From Actinomycetota bacterium (lineage in GTDB: Bacteria > Actinomycetota > Actinomycetes > S36-B12), in NCBI GenBank assembly GCA_009702725.1, contig WLHM01000067.1, positions 1-6,771 on the forward strand: DNA of 6,771 nucleotides, read 5' to 3'. The notes beneath the pieces were generated by a model. That model did not search any database, was not told the DNA's origin, and saw only the letters and a list, made by a program, of their open reading frames with translations. Made by a program: the position numbers and the translations under genes. Below are positions 1-6,201 of this stretch, one piece after another. The stretch's first letter is position 1. Every line of letters starts with the position of its first letter.

Positions 1-101
1 CGCCCTTGACCTTTACGGGGGCTTCGGTTCTGATTCCTAGGATGGGGCCCCGTAACCTAGCGGCCGCACAGCTCCTGCCACAACTCTAGGCTTTTGATCT
101 A

Positions 102-128
102 GGGAACCTCCGGCACCTCCCCTACGTC
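102..128 (+). promoter_or_regulatory. candidate SigR/ECF-type promoter of rbpA
   Basis: GGGAAC at 102-107 is followed by GTC at 126-128, with 18 nt between GGAAC (103-107) and GTC. The thiol-stress sigma factor SigR of Streptomyces recognises about GGAAT-N18-GTT, and rbpA there is known to have a SigR-dependent promoter, so motif, spacing and position all fit. The candidate matches 4 of 5 bases in the -35 and 2 of 3 in the -10. It would start transcription roughly 50 nt upstream of the chosen rbpA start. This is a visual match without a score, and such short motifs occur by chance. Confidence 0.3.
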
Positions 129-175
129 CAAATCATAACTTCGGCCACTCGGGCATACGGGCGGCCGGCTTATGT

Positions 176-182
176 GGAAGGA
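176..182 (+). promoter_or_regulatory. rbpA ribosome binding site
   Basis: GGAAGGA at 176-182 lies 6 nt before the GTG at 189-191, a good Shine-Dalgarno position. The in-frame GTG at 174 has no comparable purine run before it, and the motif itself would lie inside the gene if 174 were used. It therefore decides the start in favour of 189. Confidence 0.65.
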
Positions 183-188
183 CCGGCC

Positions 189-557
189 GTGAAATCAGCA
201 ACGATGCGTGGCACCGGACTCGGAGCCATCAGCTATGAGAGTGAACGCCATGCCGAGGCACCTGAGTGTGAAGTGGTGCGCTACGCGTGCTCCCTTGGGC
301 ATCAGTCGGTAATCCCTTTCTCAGTCGAAGCAGAGGAGATACCCCTGACGTGGATGTGTCGCTGTGGACGTGAGGCCGCTGCGGTTAACAAGGTGCCGAA
401 GATGGCCTTTGTGATAACAGCCGACCAGCGCGTGCTTCGCACCCACTGGGATATGTTGCTGGAAAGGCGCACTATCGCCGATTTACAAGAGCTGTTGGCC
501 GAGCGGTTAGCAGTTCTCCGTAATCAGGAGGAAGAAGAAGAGCGCTTGTCCGCTTAA
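189..557 (+). CDS. rbpA: RNA polymerase-binding protein RbpA
   Basis: RbpA binds RNA polymerase and group I/II sigma factors and helps form the open promoter complex in actinobacteria. The GTG at 189 gives 122 aa and places six residues before the RGTGLGAISYE segment, exactly as in the Streptomyces and Mycobacterium proteins (compared from memory); a longer in-frame GTG at 174 lacks a ribosome site. The N-terminal arm (1-20) is followed by a zinc-ribbon core with C34, H38, C57 and C59. The C-terminal sigma-interaction domain starts at THWDMLLERR (85-94) and continues to about 112. Three features are odd. The second zinc knuckle is C-x-C (57-59) instead of C-x-x-C. The lysine-rich linker normally found before THWDML is replaced by a mostly neutral stretch keeping only R81 and R84. 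The tail carries five consecutive Glu (114-118). It is alone on this strand and converges on fxsA, 29 nt from its stop. Confidence 0.93.
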   Translation: MKSATMRGTGLGAISYESERHAEAPECEVVRYACSLGHQSVIPFSVEAEEIPLTWMCRCGREAAAVNKVPKMAFVITADQRVLRTHWDMLLERRTIADLQELLAERLAVLRNQEEEEERLSA

Positions 558-586
558 TCCAAGACGGATGAAACATCTTTCAGTAT

Positions 587-1099
587 TTAAACTGGGCCTT
601 CTAACGAGGGCCCAGTTTGCTTTTGGCCACGTTGATCCGGCCGCGCATTTTCGTCATCCTCAATGACTTCACCTATTACAACATCGCCCTCGCCATAATT
701 TGGCTGCGCAGCAGTAGATTCGGGGAAAGTCGCTGAGTTAGGGAACCCCGTTGCAATTATCCGGCGCGCCACTCGTTTGCGAATTCGCTCCTTGATGGGT
801 GGCACCAAGAGCACTAGACCTAAGAGGTCGGTGCAAAACCCCGGGATGGTGATGAGTAACCCGGCGATGAAAGTGAGTGAGTGTGAGCCAGCCTCCCCCG
901 GAGGTAGGCCGCCGCTGTTAGTGGCTTGCCGCACGCTAGCGAATGCCGCTGATCCAGCCCGGCGCATTACATAAACACCAATCGGGATACCCGCAACAAG
1001 TAAGAGCAGCGTCCAACCCCAGCCAAGAAGTTGCGCAACCACCCACGCTGCAATGATCTCAAGTAGCGGATAACCGAAGAAAATAAATCGCCAACGCAT
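587..1099 (-). CDS. fxsA: FxsA family membrane protein
   Basis: This is a 170-aa homologue of FxsA, an inner-membrane protein whose overproduction in E. coli relieves F-plasmid exclusion of phage T7; its normal role is unclear. The ATG at 1099 gives MRWRFIFFGYPLLEI, matching the family's start; a TTG one codon upstream is less likely. Membrane segments lie at about 5-25 (with the family's buried acidic residue E14), 28-45 and 75-100. The hallmark loop IPGFCTDLLGLVLLVPP spans 85-101. A basic stretch (103-113) follows, then a polar cytosolic tail containing VVIGEVIEDDE, resembling the acidic G-E-[VY]-x-[ED] tail seen in many FxsA proteins. It is the last gene of the operon, 9 nt after the ppm1 stop with no clear ribosome site, so translation may depend on coupling. 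The rbpA terminator lies in its final codons. Confidence 0.88.
   Translation of the reverse strand: MRWRFIFFGYPLLEIIAAWVVAQLLGWGWTLLLLVAGIPIGVYVMRRAGSAAFASVRQATNSGGLPPGEAGSHSLTFIAGLLITIPGFCTDLLGLVLLVPPIKERIRKRVARRIIATGFPNSATFPESTAAQPNYGEGDVVIGEVIEDDENARPDQRGQKQTGPSLEGPV
589..618 (+). terminator. rbpA terminator hairpin, inside the 3' end of fxsA
   Basis: The arms AAACTGGGCC (589-598) and GGCCCAGTTT (609-618) pair perfectly. The interior adds U599·G608, U600-A607 and C601-G606, leaving a four-base loop at 602-605. The plus-strand RNA then reads UUUGCUUUU (616-624), a usable U-rich end for intrinsic termination of rbpA. On the minus strand the interior U·G wobble becomes an A/C mismatch and the 3' flank is UUUAAAUA, so termination of the opposing operon is possible but weaker. 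The hairpin overlaps the final codons and stop of fxsA (TAA, complement of 587-589). Confidence 0.75.
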
Positions 1100-1108
1100 C
1101 AAGGATGC

Positions 1109-1888
1109 CTAGTCATTTTGGGTCCGACTGAGGAGCCGCTTCTTTTGAGCGGTGCGTCTTACACGTGTCACTCGATCATCGAATCCCCAGACCGTGACTC
1201 GCCATAACGCCTCAACGACAATGCGTTGGCTCATTTTGCTTGTTCCCACAGCGCGCTCAACAAAAGTAATCGGGACTTCGGTAACAATTAGGCCCCGCTG
1301 CACTGCTCGCCATGCAAGGTCTACCTGAAAACAATAACCCTGCGATGCCACATTATGGAGATCAAGTTTGCGCAACGTTTCCGCGCGAAATGCCCGGTAG
1401 CCACCGGTTGCATCACGCAGTGGGACGCCAAGCATCGTGCGGGTGTAGAAGTTGCCACCGCGCGAGAGGATCTCTCGGCTCTTGGACCAGTTTTCGGTAC
1501 CACCGCCCGCAATCCAGCGCGAGCCCAAAACTAAATCAGCACCTCGCAGCGCCGTTAGAAGCCGAGAGAGTTGCTCAGGTTGATGTGAGCCGTCGGCATC
1601 CATCTCAACTACAACCGCATATTCGTGCTGGAGAGCCCAAGAAAAACCGGCAAGATACGCCGCTCCCAAGCCTTCTTTGCCGAGCCGGTGCATGACATGC
1701 AATTGAGAGTCATCGGCTGCTAAACCGTCAGCAATATCTCCGGTGCCGTCAGGAGAATTGTCATCAATAACCAAAATATCGGCTTCGGGCACCGAAGTGC
1801 GCACCCGTGCCACGATGGCTGCTAGCGACTCGCACTCATTGAAGGTCGGGATTATCACGACTATGCGGCCCAGATCCTCGAACGTCAC
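1109..1888 (-). CDS. ppm1: polyprenol-phosphate mannose synthase (GT2 family)
   Basis: This enzyme transfers mannose from GDP-mannose to polyprenyl phosphate on the cytoplasmic face of the membrane. In actinobacteria the product feeds protein O-mannosylation and, in some lineages, lipomannan synthesis. At 259 aa it is a complete DPM1-type GT2 enzyme: IPTFNE at 13-18, the nucleotide-binding IDDNSPDGT at 41-49, the metal-binding DAD (97-99) in MDADGSHQPE, GSRW at 122-125, DATGGYRA at 159-166, QGYCFQVD at 183-190, and R212 plus SKMS (217-220) near the end of the fold. It has no membrane segment and ends in a basic tail, as in stand-alone bacterial Ppm1. The GTG start overlaps the lnt stop by 4 nt (GTGA, 1885-1888) and no strong ribosome site is visible, suggesting coupling to lnt. 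The sequence points to polyprenol phosphate as acceptor through family and context; other GT2 acceptors cannot be fully excluded. Confidence 0.93.
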   Translation of the reverse strand: MTFEDLGRIVVIIPTFNECESLAAIVARVRTSVPEADILVIDDNSPDGTGDIADGLAADDSQLHVMHRLGKEGLGAAYLAGFSWALQHEYAVVVEMDADGSHQPEQLSRLLTALRGADLVLGSRWIAGGGTENWSKSREILSRGGNFYTRTMLGVPLRDATGGYRAFRAETLRKLDLHNVASQGYCFQVDLAWRAVQRGLIVTEVPITFVERAVGTSKMSQRIVVEALWRVTVWGFDDRVTRVRRTAQKKRLLSRTQND

Positions 1889-3432
1889 GCGCCAACCATA
1901 TGTTCTCGGGTTCGGCGGCTGCGCCGCCGGATACTTAAAATGACCCCAGCAAGGATTGCTAGCCCCCCGAGGACTGAGAGCAAATATTCTGGGGCGGCCC
2001 CCAATCGACCCGATAAAGTGCGCCCTTCGGTAAGGGCCACCGGGGCAACAAGTGAGCCAACCTCACCCTGCTGCATCGCTGCTCGAACTTCACCGTTTGG
2101 GGTGATGAAGGCCGAAACCCCTGTGGTTGCTGCAACTACAACCGTTCGCCCGGTTTCTATTGCGCGTAGCCGCTCGATCTCAAGTTGTTGCTCTGGTTGG
2201 GCTGACCCGCCGAATGTCGCATTATTGGTTTGCACTGTGATCAATTCGGCACCACCAGCGATTAAAGCGTTCACCACCTGGTCATCAGAAACTTCGAAAC
2301 AGATTAAGTCTCCGACTAGCACTCCCCCGATCGAAAGTAGCCCGGGTTCATCACCGGCTAAGAAATCACGTGGAATCTGATCGAAACGGCCCAAGATCGC
2401 CGTCAATTCCTTGCGCATGGGCACATATTCACCAAATGGCACCGGGTGGTTTTTTATATACCGCGCACCCGGCCCGGTGACCGGATCCCACACCACGCCC
2501 ATATTCCAAATCCCCATTGGATTACCCGGGACATTTACTACCGCGCCAATGAGAATCGGTGCATTTATCGCTACCGCGGCCCTGTTGATCACGGCGGCTG
2601 CCGCTGGATCTATAAACGGATCGATATCAGTGGAATTTTCGGGCCAGAGCACAAACGCTGGTTGCGCTAATTCACCGGAAGCTACCTTTCGAGCAAGCAA
2701 CAGAGTTTGGGCCACGTGGTTCTCAAGTACTACGCGGCGGACATCCATCGCACTAAGACCAAGTTGCGGTGTGCCTCCCTGCACAACTGCAACGGAAACC
2801 GAACCTGATGAATTAGTACCTTGCCCAATCGGGGCCACCCAGCCCACGATCAAAGCCAACAAAAAAACAGCAGCCCAGGCAACTCCCCCACTTAGCTTTC
2901 TAGATTTGACGGCCATGGCAGCTGCCAACAACATTGCGCCCGACAGGGCAACGACAAAAGTGACCCCTGGTCGTCCGATAAGTGCTGAGTATTTCCCTAG
3001 CATTGTTCCGGCTTGAGCGAATGCAAGGTCACCCCAGGCGAACCCACCCCACGGCACTCGTCCGCGAAGTGCCTCTTGCAGCACCCAAAGGCAGGCCACC
3101 CAAATTGGCCACCCGGGCAGCCGTGTAACTAGTGAAATGCCAATGCCCATGAGCCCAACCCATAATGCGCAGAGCAAGGTGAGTAGTACCCATGCATCAA
3201 AGCCGGGCGTTGCCATCCACGAAAGCAGGGGTAAGAAAAAGATCAGACCCGTTAGGAATGACAGGCTGAATCCGCGCCGCAGGGAAGACCGGTAGATCGC
3301 GATCGTAAGTAACAGCACGCCAACGGGGGCTAGCAATCCAATTGCGATCGGCGGGAACGCTAGGTAGAAGCAGGCGCCCGCGGCGCTGGCGTAGAGCACG
3401 CCCACGCGGGCAGATACCAGTGGCGCCCTCAT
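1885..3432 (-). CDS. lnt: apolipoprotein N-acyltransferase
   Basis: Lnt is an integral membrane enzyme that acylates the amino group of the lipid-modified N-terminal cysteine of lipoproteins, using a phospholipid donor. The 515-aa length is normal. Hydrophobic segments lie at roughly 8-47, 55-72, 78-103, 108-120, 152-174 and 183-202, followed by a periplasmic carbon-nitrogen hydrolase domain (about 211-465) and a last membrane helix at 484-501 before an Arg-rich cytosolic tail. The catalytic triad is visible as E265 (in WPENSTD), K327 (in RYIKNHPVPFGEYVP) and C378 (in GDLICFEV); E335 is the second conserved Glu. The residue after the catalytic Cys is Phe, where E. coli has Tyr. The ATG at 3432 overlaps the preceding amidohydrolase stop (ATGA, 3429-3432), and its own TGA overlaps the ppm1 GTG. 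The lnt-ppm1 pairing corresponds to the fused two-domain Ppm1 of Mycobacterium tuberculosis. Confidence 0.94.
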   Translation of the reverse strand: MRAPLVSARVGVLYASAAGACFYLAFPPIAIGLLAPVGVLLLTIAIYRSSLRRGFSLSFLTGLIFFLPLLSWMATPGFDAWVLLTLLCALWVGLMGIGISLVTRLPGWPIWVACLWVLQEALRGRVPWGGFAWGDLAFAQAGTMLGKYSALIGRPGVTFVVALSGAMLLAAAMAVKSRKLSGGVAWAAVFLLALIVGWVAPIGQGTNSSGSVSVAVVQGGTPQLGLSAMDVRRVVLENHVAQTLLLARKVASGELAQPAFVLWPENSTDIDPFIDPAAAAVINRAAVAINAPILIGAVVNVPGNPMGIWNMGVVWDPVTGPGARYIKNHPVPFGEYVPMRKELTAILGRFDQIPRDFLAGDEPGLLSIGGVLVGDLICFEVSDDQVVNALIAGGAELITVQTNNATFGGSAQPEQQLEIERLRAIETGRTVVVAATTGVSAFITPNGEVRAAMQQGEVGSLVAPVALTEGRTLSGRLGAAPEYLLSVLGGLAILAGVILSIRRRSRRTREHMVGA

Positions 3433-5024
3433 TGGCCCACCAGCGATCCATTATCAAAAACTGTCGCGCCGGAGACAATCGTGCGCAGGCACTTTGGCCC
3501 CCCAGAACTTAGGTCAAGAATCGGCCCAGCTAATTCGGAGGGCTCCCAGATCGCGAGGTGGGCTGGGGCTCCGACAGCCAGCTGGCCAACACCTAGGGTG
3601 CCAGCGGCTACCCATCCCGACACCGTATGGGCAGCGATAGCCGCATCTATGGAGAGGCGTTGGTGGGTTTGATGATGCTGCGTTGCCGCGCGCACTGCAA
3701 GCCATGGATCCATCACGGTCACGGGGCTGTCTGACCCGAGTGCCAGTAAAACACCAGCAGCAGAAATATCAGCGAGTCGATTCATTTTTGCCGCGCGGAT
3801 TGAGCCCAACCGTTGCTGATACATGCCACCAGGAGAACCCCAAAGTGCGTCAAACATCGATTGCATACTTGCGGTTACGCCAAGTTCGCTCATCGCAGCG
3901 ATGTGATCGTCATCTAGCATTTCCGCATGCTCAAGCCGGTGCGCACCTGCTCGAATCGAATCTGCGCCACATCGACTTGCGGCCGCACGAAAGCCACTCA
4001 TCACAATGTCGGTTGCTTTGTCTCCTATTACGTGGAACCCCGCTTGCAATCCGTTTTCAGTTGCTCTTATGACATGGTCTTCAATATCTTCCGCGCTTAG
4101 GTACTGCGCCCCATCGGTCGCGGGTTCATCCTCATAGTGGGCACGAAGGCACGCGGTTCGAGATCCGAGGGCGCCGTCAATAAAGAGGTCTCCGGCTACG
4201 CCAATCGCACCGAGTTCTTTCGCGCGCTCAATACCTCCGTGGCTCGCAAGCTCGCCCCAGTAACCGGTGACCAAAGGGCCAGGCTCATGCGCTGCTAACT
4301 CAAGTAACTCCCGAAGGTCATCAGCACTGGAAATTGTCGGGCCGGCCATTTCATGCATCGACACAATTCCGTGCGTGCTGGCGTGCGTGCGAGTGGCGCG
4401 GTGGGCGCTGGCTCGCTGCCCGCTACCAATTGAATCAAGGGCCTTTTCACGTGCTAAATGGTGAGCAGCTCGACTTAGAAGGCCATCGTTTCGAAACCCG
4501 GCCACTTGCTCTATTCCCGGTAATGACGCTAATAGCGCGCTGCTGACAACCGCTGAGTGCACATCAATACGCGAGAGGTAGGCGACACTGCCCCAGGTCG
4601 CCCGATCCACCTCTGTGCGAGTTGGGGCCCGGCCATCGGGCCAACGGGTTTCGTCCCAACCATGGCCGATAAGTACGCCTCCACGAGCGGTCTTTGCCGC
4701 CTCCGAGATCAGAGTCAACGCTCCAGTTAGTGATGTGGTGGTGCTCAGGTCTAAACCCATCAAAATGATGCCCGTATTCGTAGTGTGAACATGTGCATCA
4801 ACGAATCCAGGCATCACTAGCGCGCCGTCAACATCAACGATGGCGTCGGCAAAGTCATGGTGCTTACTTGCATCTTTCCCGATCCAAGTGATGATGCCGT
4901 CTGTTATCAGCAAAGAGGTAGGCGCCGCCGCGCTGAAAAGATACTGCGGGGTGTAGATCACGGCACCGGTGATGAGCAAGCGCCGGTTGCCCTGCCAGGT
5001 CGGTGGCTTAAAAGCTCGGTTCAC
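3429..5024 (-). CDS. metal-dependent amidohydrolase, YtcJ-like
   Basis: This 531-aa protein belongs to the amidohydrolase superfamily, YtcJ/AepA-like group (COG1574), cytosolic metal-dependent hydrolases of which few have known substrates. Residues 10-70 form the small beta-sandwich part that precedes the barrel. Metal-ligand motif HVH is at H78 and H80 in GFVDAHVHTT. Further family landmarks are IDGALGSRTA (282-291), FHVIGDKA (330-337, H331), HRLEHAE (362-368, H366) and LGSDSPV (429-435, with the barrel-end Asp D432). The C-terminal part, including GVGQLAVGAPAHLAIW (478-493), is the usual return to the sandwich domain. No signal peptide is visible. The GTG start overlaps the acyl-CoA dehydrogenase stop by 4 nt (5021-5024); only a weak AGG precedes it. 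The specific substrate cannot be read from sequence; characterised relatives act on N-substituted formamides, but that does not fix the role here. Confidence 0.88.
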   Translation of the reverse strand: MNRAFKPPTWQGNRRLLITGAVIYTPQYLFSAAAPTSLLITDGIITWIGKDASKHHDFADAIVDVDGALVMPGFVDAHVHTTNTGIILMGLDLSTTTSLTGALTLISEAAKTARGGVLIGHGWDETRWPDGRAPTRTEVDRATWGSVAYLSRIDVHSAVVSSALLASLPGIEQVAGFRNDGLLSRAAHHLAREKALDSIGSGQRASAHRATRTHASTHGIVSMHEMAGPTISSADDLRELLELAAHEPGPLVTGYWGELASHGGIERAKELGAIGVAGDLFIDGALGSRTACLRAHYEDEPATDGAQYLSAEDIEDHVIRATENGLQAGFHVIGDKATDIVMSGFRAAASRCGADSIRAGAHRLEHAEMLDDDHIAAMSELGVTASMQSMFDALWGSPGGMYQQRLGSIRAAKMNRLADISAAGVLLALGSDSPVTVMDPWLAVRAATQHHQTHQRLSIDAAIAAHTVSGWVAAGTLGVGQLAVGAPAHLAIWEPSELAGPILDLSSGGPKCLRTIVSGATVFDNGSLVGQ

Positions 5025-6196
5025 AAACCTGACCCACGGCCTAGACTGCGACCTATCACCAGGCGCTGAACTTGATTGGTACCCTCAACGATTTGCAAAA
5101 CTTTGGCCTCGCGGAAGTAGCGCTCAACCGGAAAGTCTCTGGTGTACCCGGCTCCCCCAAATACTTGAATGGCATCTGTTGTTACCTTCATGGCGCTGTC
5201 AGTTGCAGTCAACTTGGCCATTGCCGCCAGCGATGAGAAGTCCATGCCAGCATCCATTCGTCGTGCCGCTTCGAGGTACAGCGCGCGAGCGGCCTCGATA
5301 CTGGTCGCCATGTCAGCGAGCATGAATGACACACCTTGCAGGTCGCGGATGGGACGCCCGAATTGAATGCGAACACCCGAGTACTCGACAGCTGCATCCA
5401 GTGCCGCCTGCGCGAGCCCCACCGCACAGGCAGCGATCCCGAGTCGTCCAGCATCTAGTGCTGCGAGTGCGACGGTAAAACCCTGACCCGGAGGTGCGAT
5501 ACACCTGTTCGCCGATACCCGCGCATCAACAAGACGGATCTGCGCCGTGGGTGAGGAGTTACCACCCATTTTGTGTTCCGGTGGTGCCGCGCTGAGCCCG
5601 GGAGTTTCAGCGTCAACTAACAAACAACTAATGCCTTTGGCCCCGTCATCTGAGGTGCGCACCATCAGGTTATAAAAGTCCGCCACTCCACCATGGGTTA
5701 TCCACGCTTTGGTGCCATTCACAATGTAGTCATCGCCATCGGCAACCGCACGCGTGGTCAGCGCCGCGGCGTCGGATCCAGACTCCGGTTCACTTAAGCA
5801 GTAGGCGCCTAAAAGTTTGCCGCCGAGTAAATCCGGTAGCCACTTGCTCTTTTGAGCAGCCGAGCCAAAATTCGCTAGCGGGAAGCAGGCGAGGTTGTGA
5901 ACACTAACCCCTACCGCGACACTCATCCAGGCGCGCGACAGTTCTTCAAGTACCTGCAAGCCCACTTCGTATGGCCTGCCACCGCCACCAAACTCTTCGT
6001 CGTATGGAAGGCTCATTAAGCCAAGTTCGCCCAAAAAGGTAAAAATCTCGCGAGGGAAATATGCACGTGCTTCAGCAGCTGCCGCTTTGGGTAGTAACTC
6101 CTTGGTAGCGATTTCATGGGTGAGATCTAGCAGTGCCACAGACTCGGCATCGGGAAGCCGCCTTACCACTCCGCTCGCCTGCCAATAAACGCGCAT
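5021..6196 (-). CDS. acyl-CoA dehydrogenase
   Basis: This FAD enzyme introduces a trans-2,3 double bond into an acyl-CoA, passing electrons to an electron-transfer flavoprotein. The 391-aa length and domain order are standard: an N-terminal helical domain (about 17-128), a middle beta domain opening with the flavin-binding signature AYCLSEPESGSD (131-142) and KAWITHGG (163-170), and a C-terminal helical domain with RIQFGRPI (276-283), QVFGGAGYTRDFPVER (344-359) and the catalytic base E371 in IVEGTNQVQR. A Glu at this position is typical of the short/medium-chain group rather than the isovaleryl type; the substrate remains unknown. The ATG at 6196 follows the peptidase stop by 5 nt and lacks a clear ribosome site. 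About 15 residues precede the first family-like helix, so a slightly later start is possible. Its stop overlaps the amidohydrolase start. Confidence 0.92.
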   Translation of the reverse strand: MRVYWQASGVVRRLPDAESVALLDLTHEIATKELLPKAAAAEARAYFPREIFTFLGELGLMSLPYDEEFGGGGRPYEVGLQVLEELSRAWMSVAVGVSVHNLACFPLANFGSAAQKSKWLPDLLGGKLLGAYCLSEPESGSDAAALTTRAVADGDDYIVNGTKAWITHGGVADFYNLMVRTSDDGAKGISCLLVDAETPGLSAAPPEHKMGGNSSPTAQIRLVDARVSANRCIAPPGQGFTVALAALDAGRLGIAACAVGLAQAALDAAVEYSGVRIQFGRPIRDLQGVSFMLADMATSIEAARALYLEAARRMDAGMDFSSLAAMAKLTATDSAMKVTTDAIQVFGGAGYTRDFPVERYFREAKVLQIVEGTNQVQRLVIGRSLGRGSGL

Positions 6197-6201
6197 TACT
6201 G

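Larger units (their letters stand above)
1..188 (+). other. rbpA upstream region
   Basis: This stretch is the leader and promoter region of rbpA. All three minus frames are closed by stops. On the plus strand one frame stays open from position 2 to a TAG at 38-40 and reads ALDLYGGFGSDS, which could be the C-terminal end of an upstream gene but is too short to identify. An 8-bp inverted repeat (TTACGGGG 13-20, CCCCGTAA 48-55) brackets two smaller palindromes, TCCTAGGA at 35-42 and GGGGCCCC at 44-51. The arms have no T-tract after them, so this is not a standard terminator. Sigma-70-like hexamers are weak: TTGACC at 6-11 followed 17 nt later by TCTGAT at 29-34. Confidence 0.5.

Noticed and set aside
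37..102. Four CTAG tetranucleotides in 66 bp
   Set aside because: CTAG is rare in many bacteria, but many other copies occur through this window, so the cluster is not striking against local background.
174..188. Five extra N-terminal codons for rbpA from a GTG at 174
   Set aside because: The Shine-Dalgarno at 176-182 would be inside the gene, and the start at 189 gives the same N-terminal arm length as known RbpA proteins.
1100..1102. TTG one codon before the fxsA ATG as start
   Set aside because: The ATG at 1099 is a stronger codon and yields the usual M-R-W FxsA start.
1880..1900. Programmed frameshift joining lnt and ppm1 into one protein
   Set aside because: There is no slippery heptamer or downstream structure near the overlap; a normal GTGA stop-start coupling explains it.
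1940..2380. 146-codon open frame on the plus strand, opposite the 3' half of lnt
   Set aside because: It is antisense to the conserved nitrilase domain and has Ser/Thr/Pro-rich composition typical of a shadow frame.
2411..3016. 201-codon open frame on the plus strand, opposite lnt
   Set aside because: It lies wholly antisense to lnt, which has a complete catalytic triad and full family length; the translation is Thr/Ala/Pro-rich low-complexity sequence with no recognisable motif and no ribosome site.
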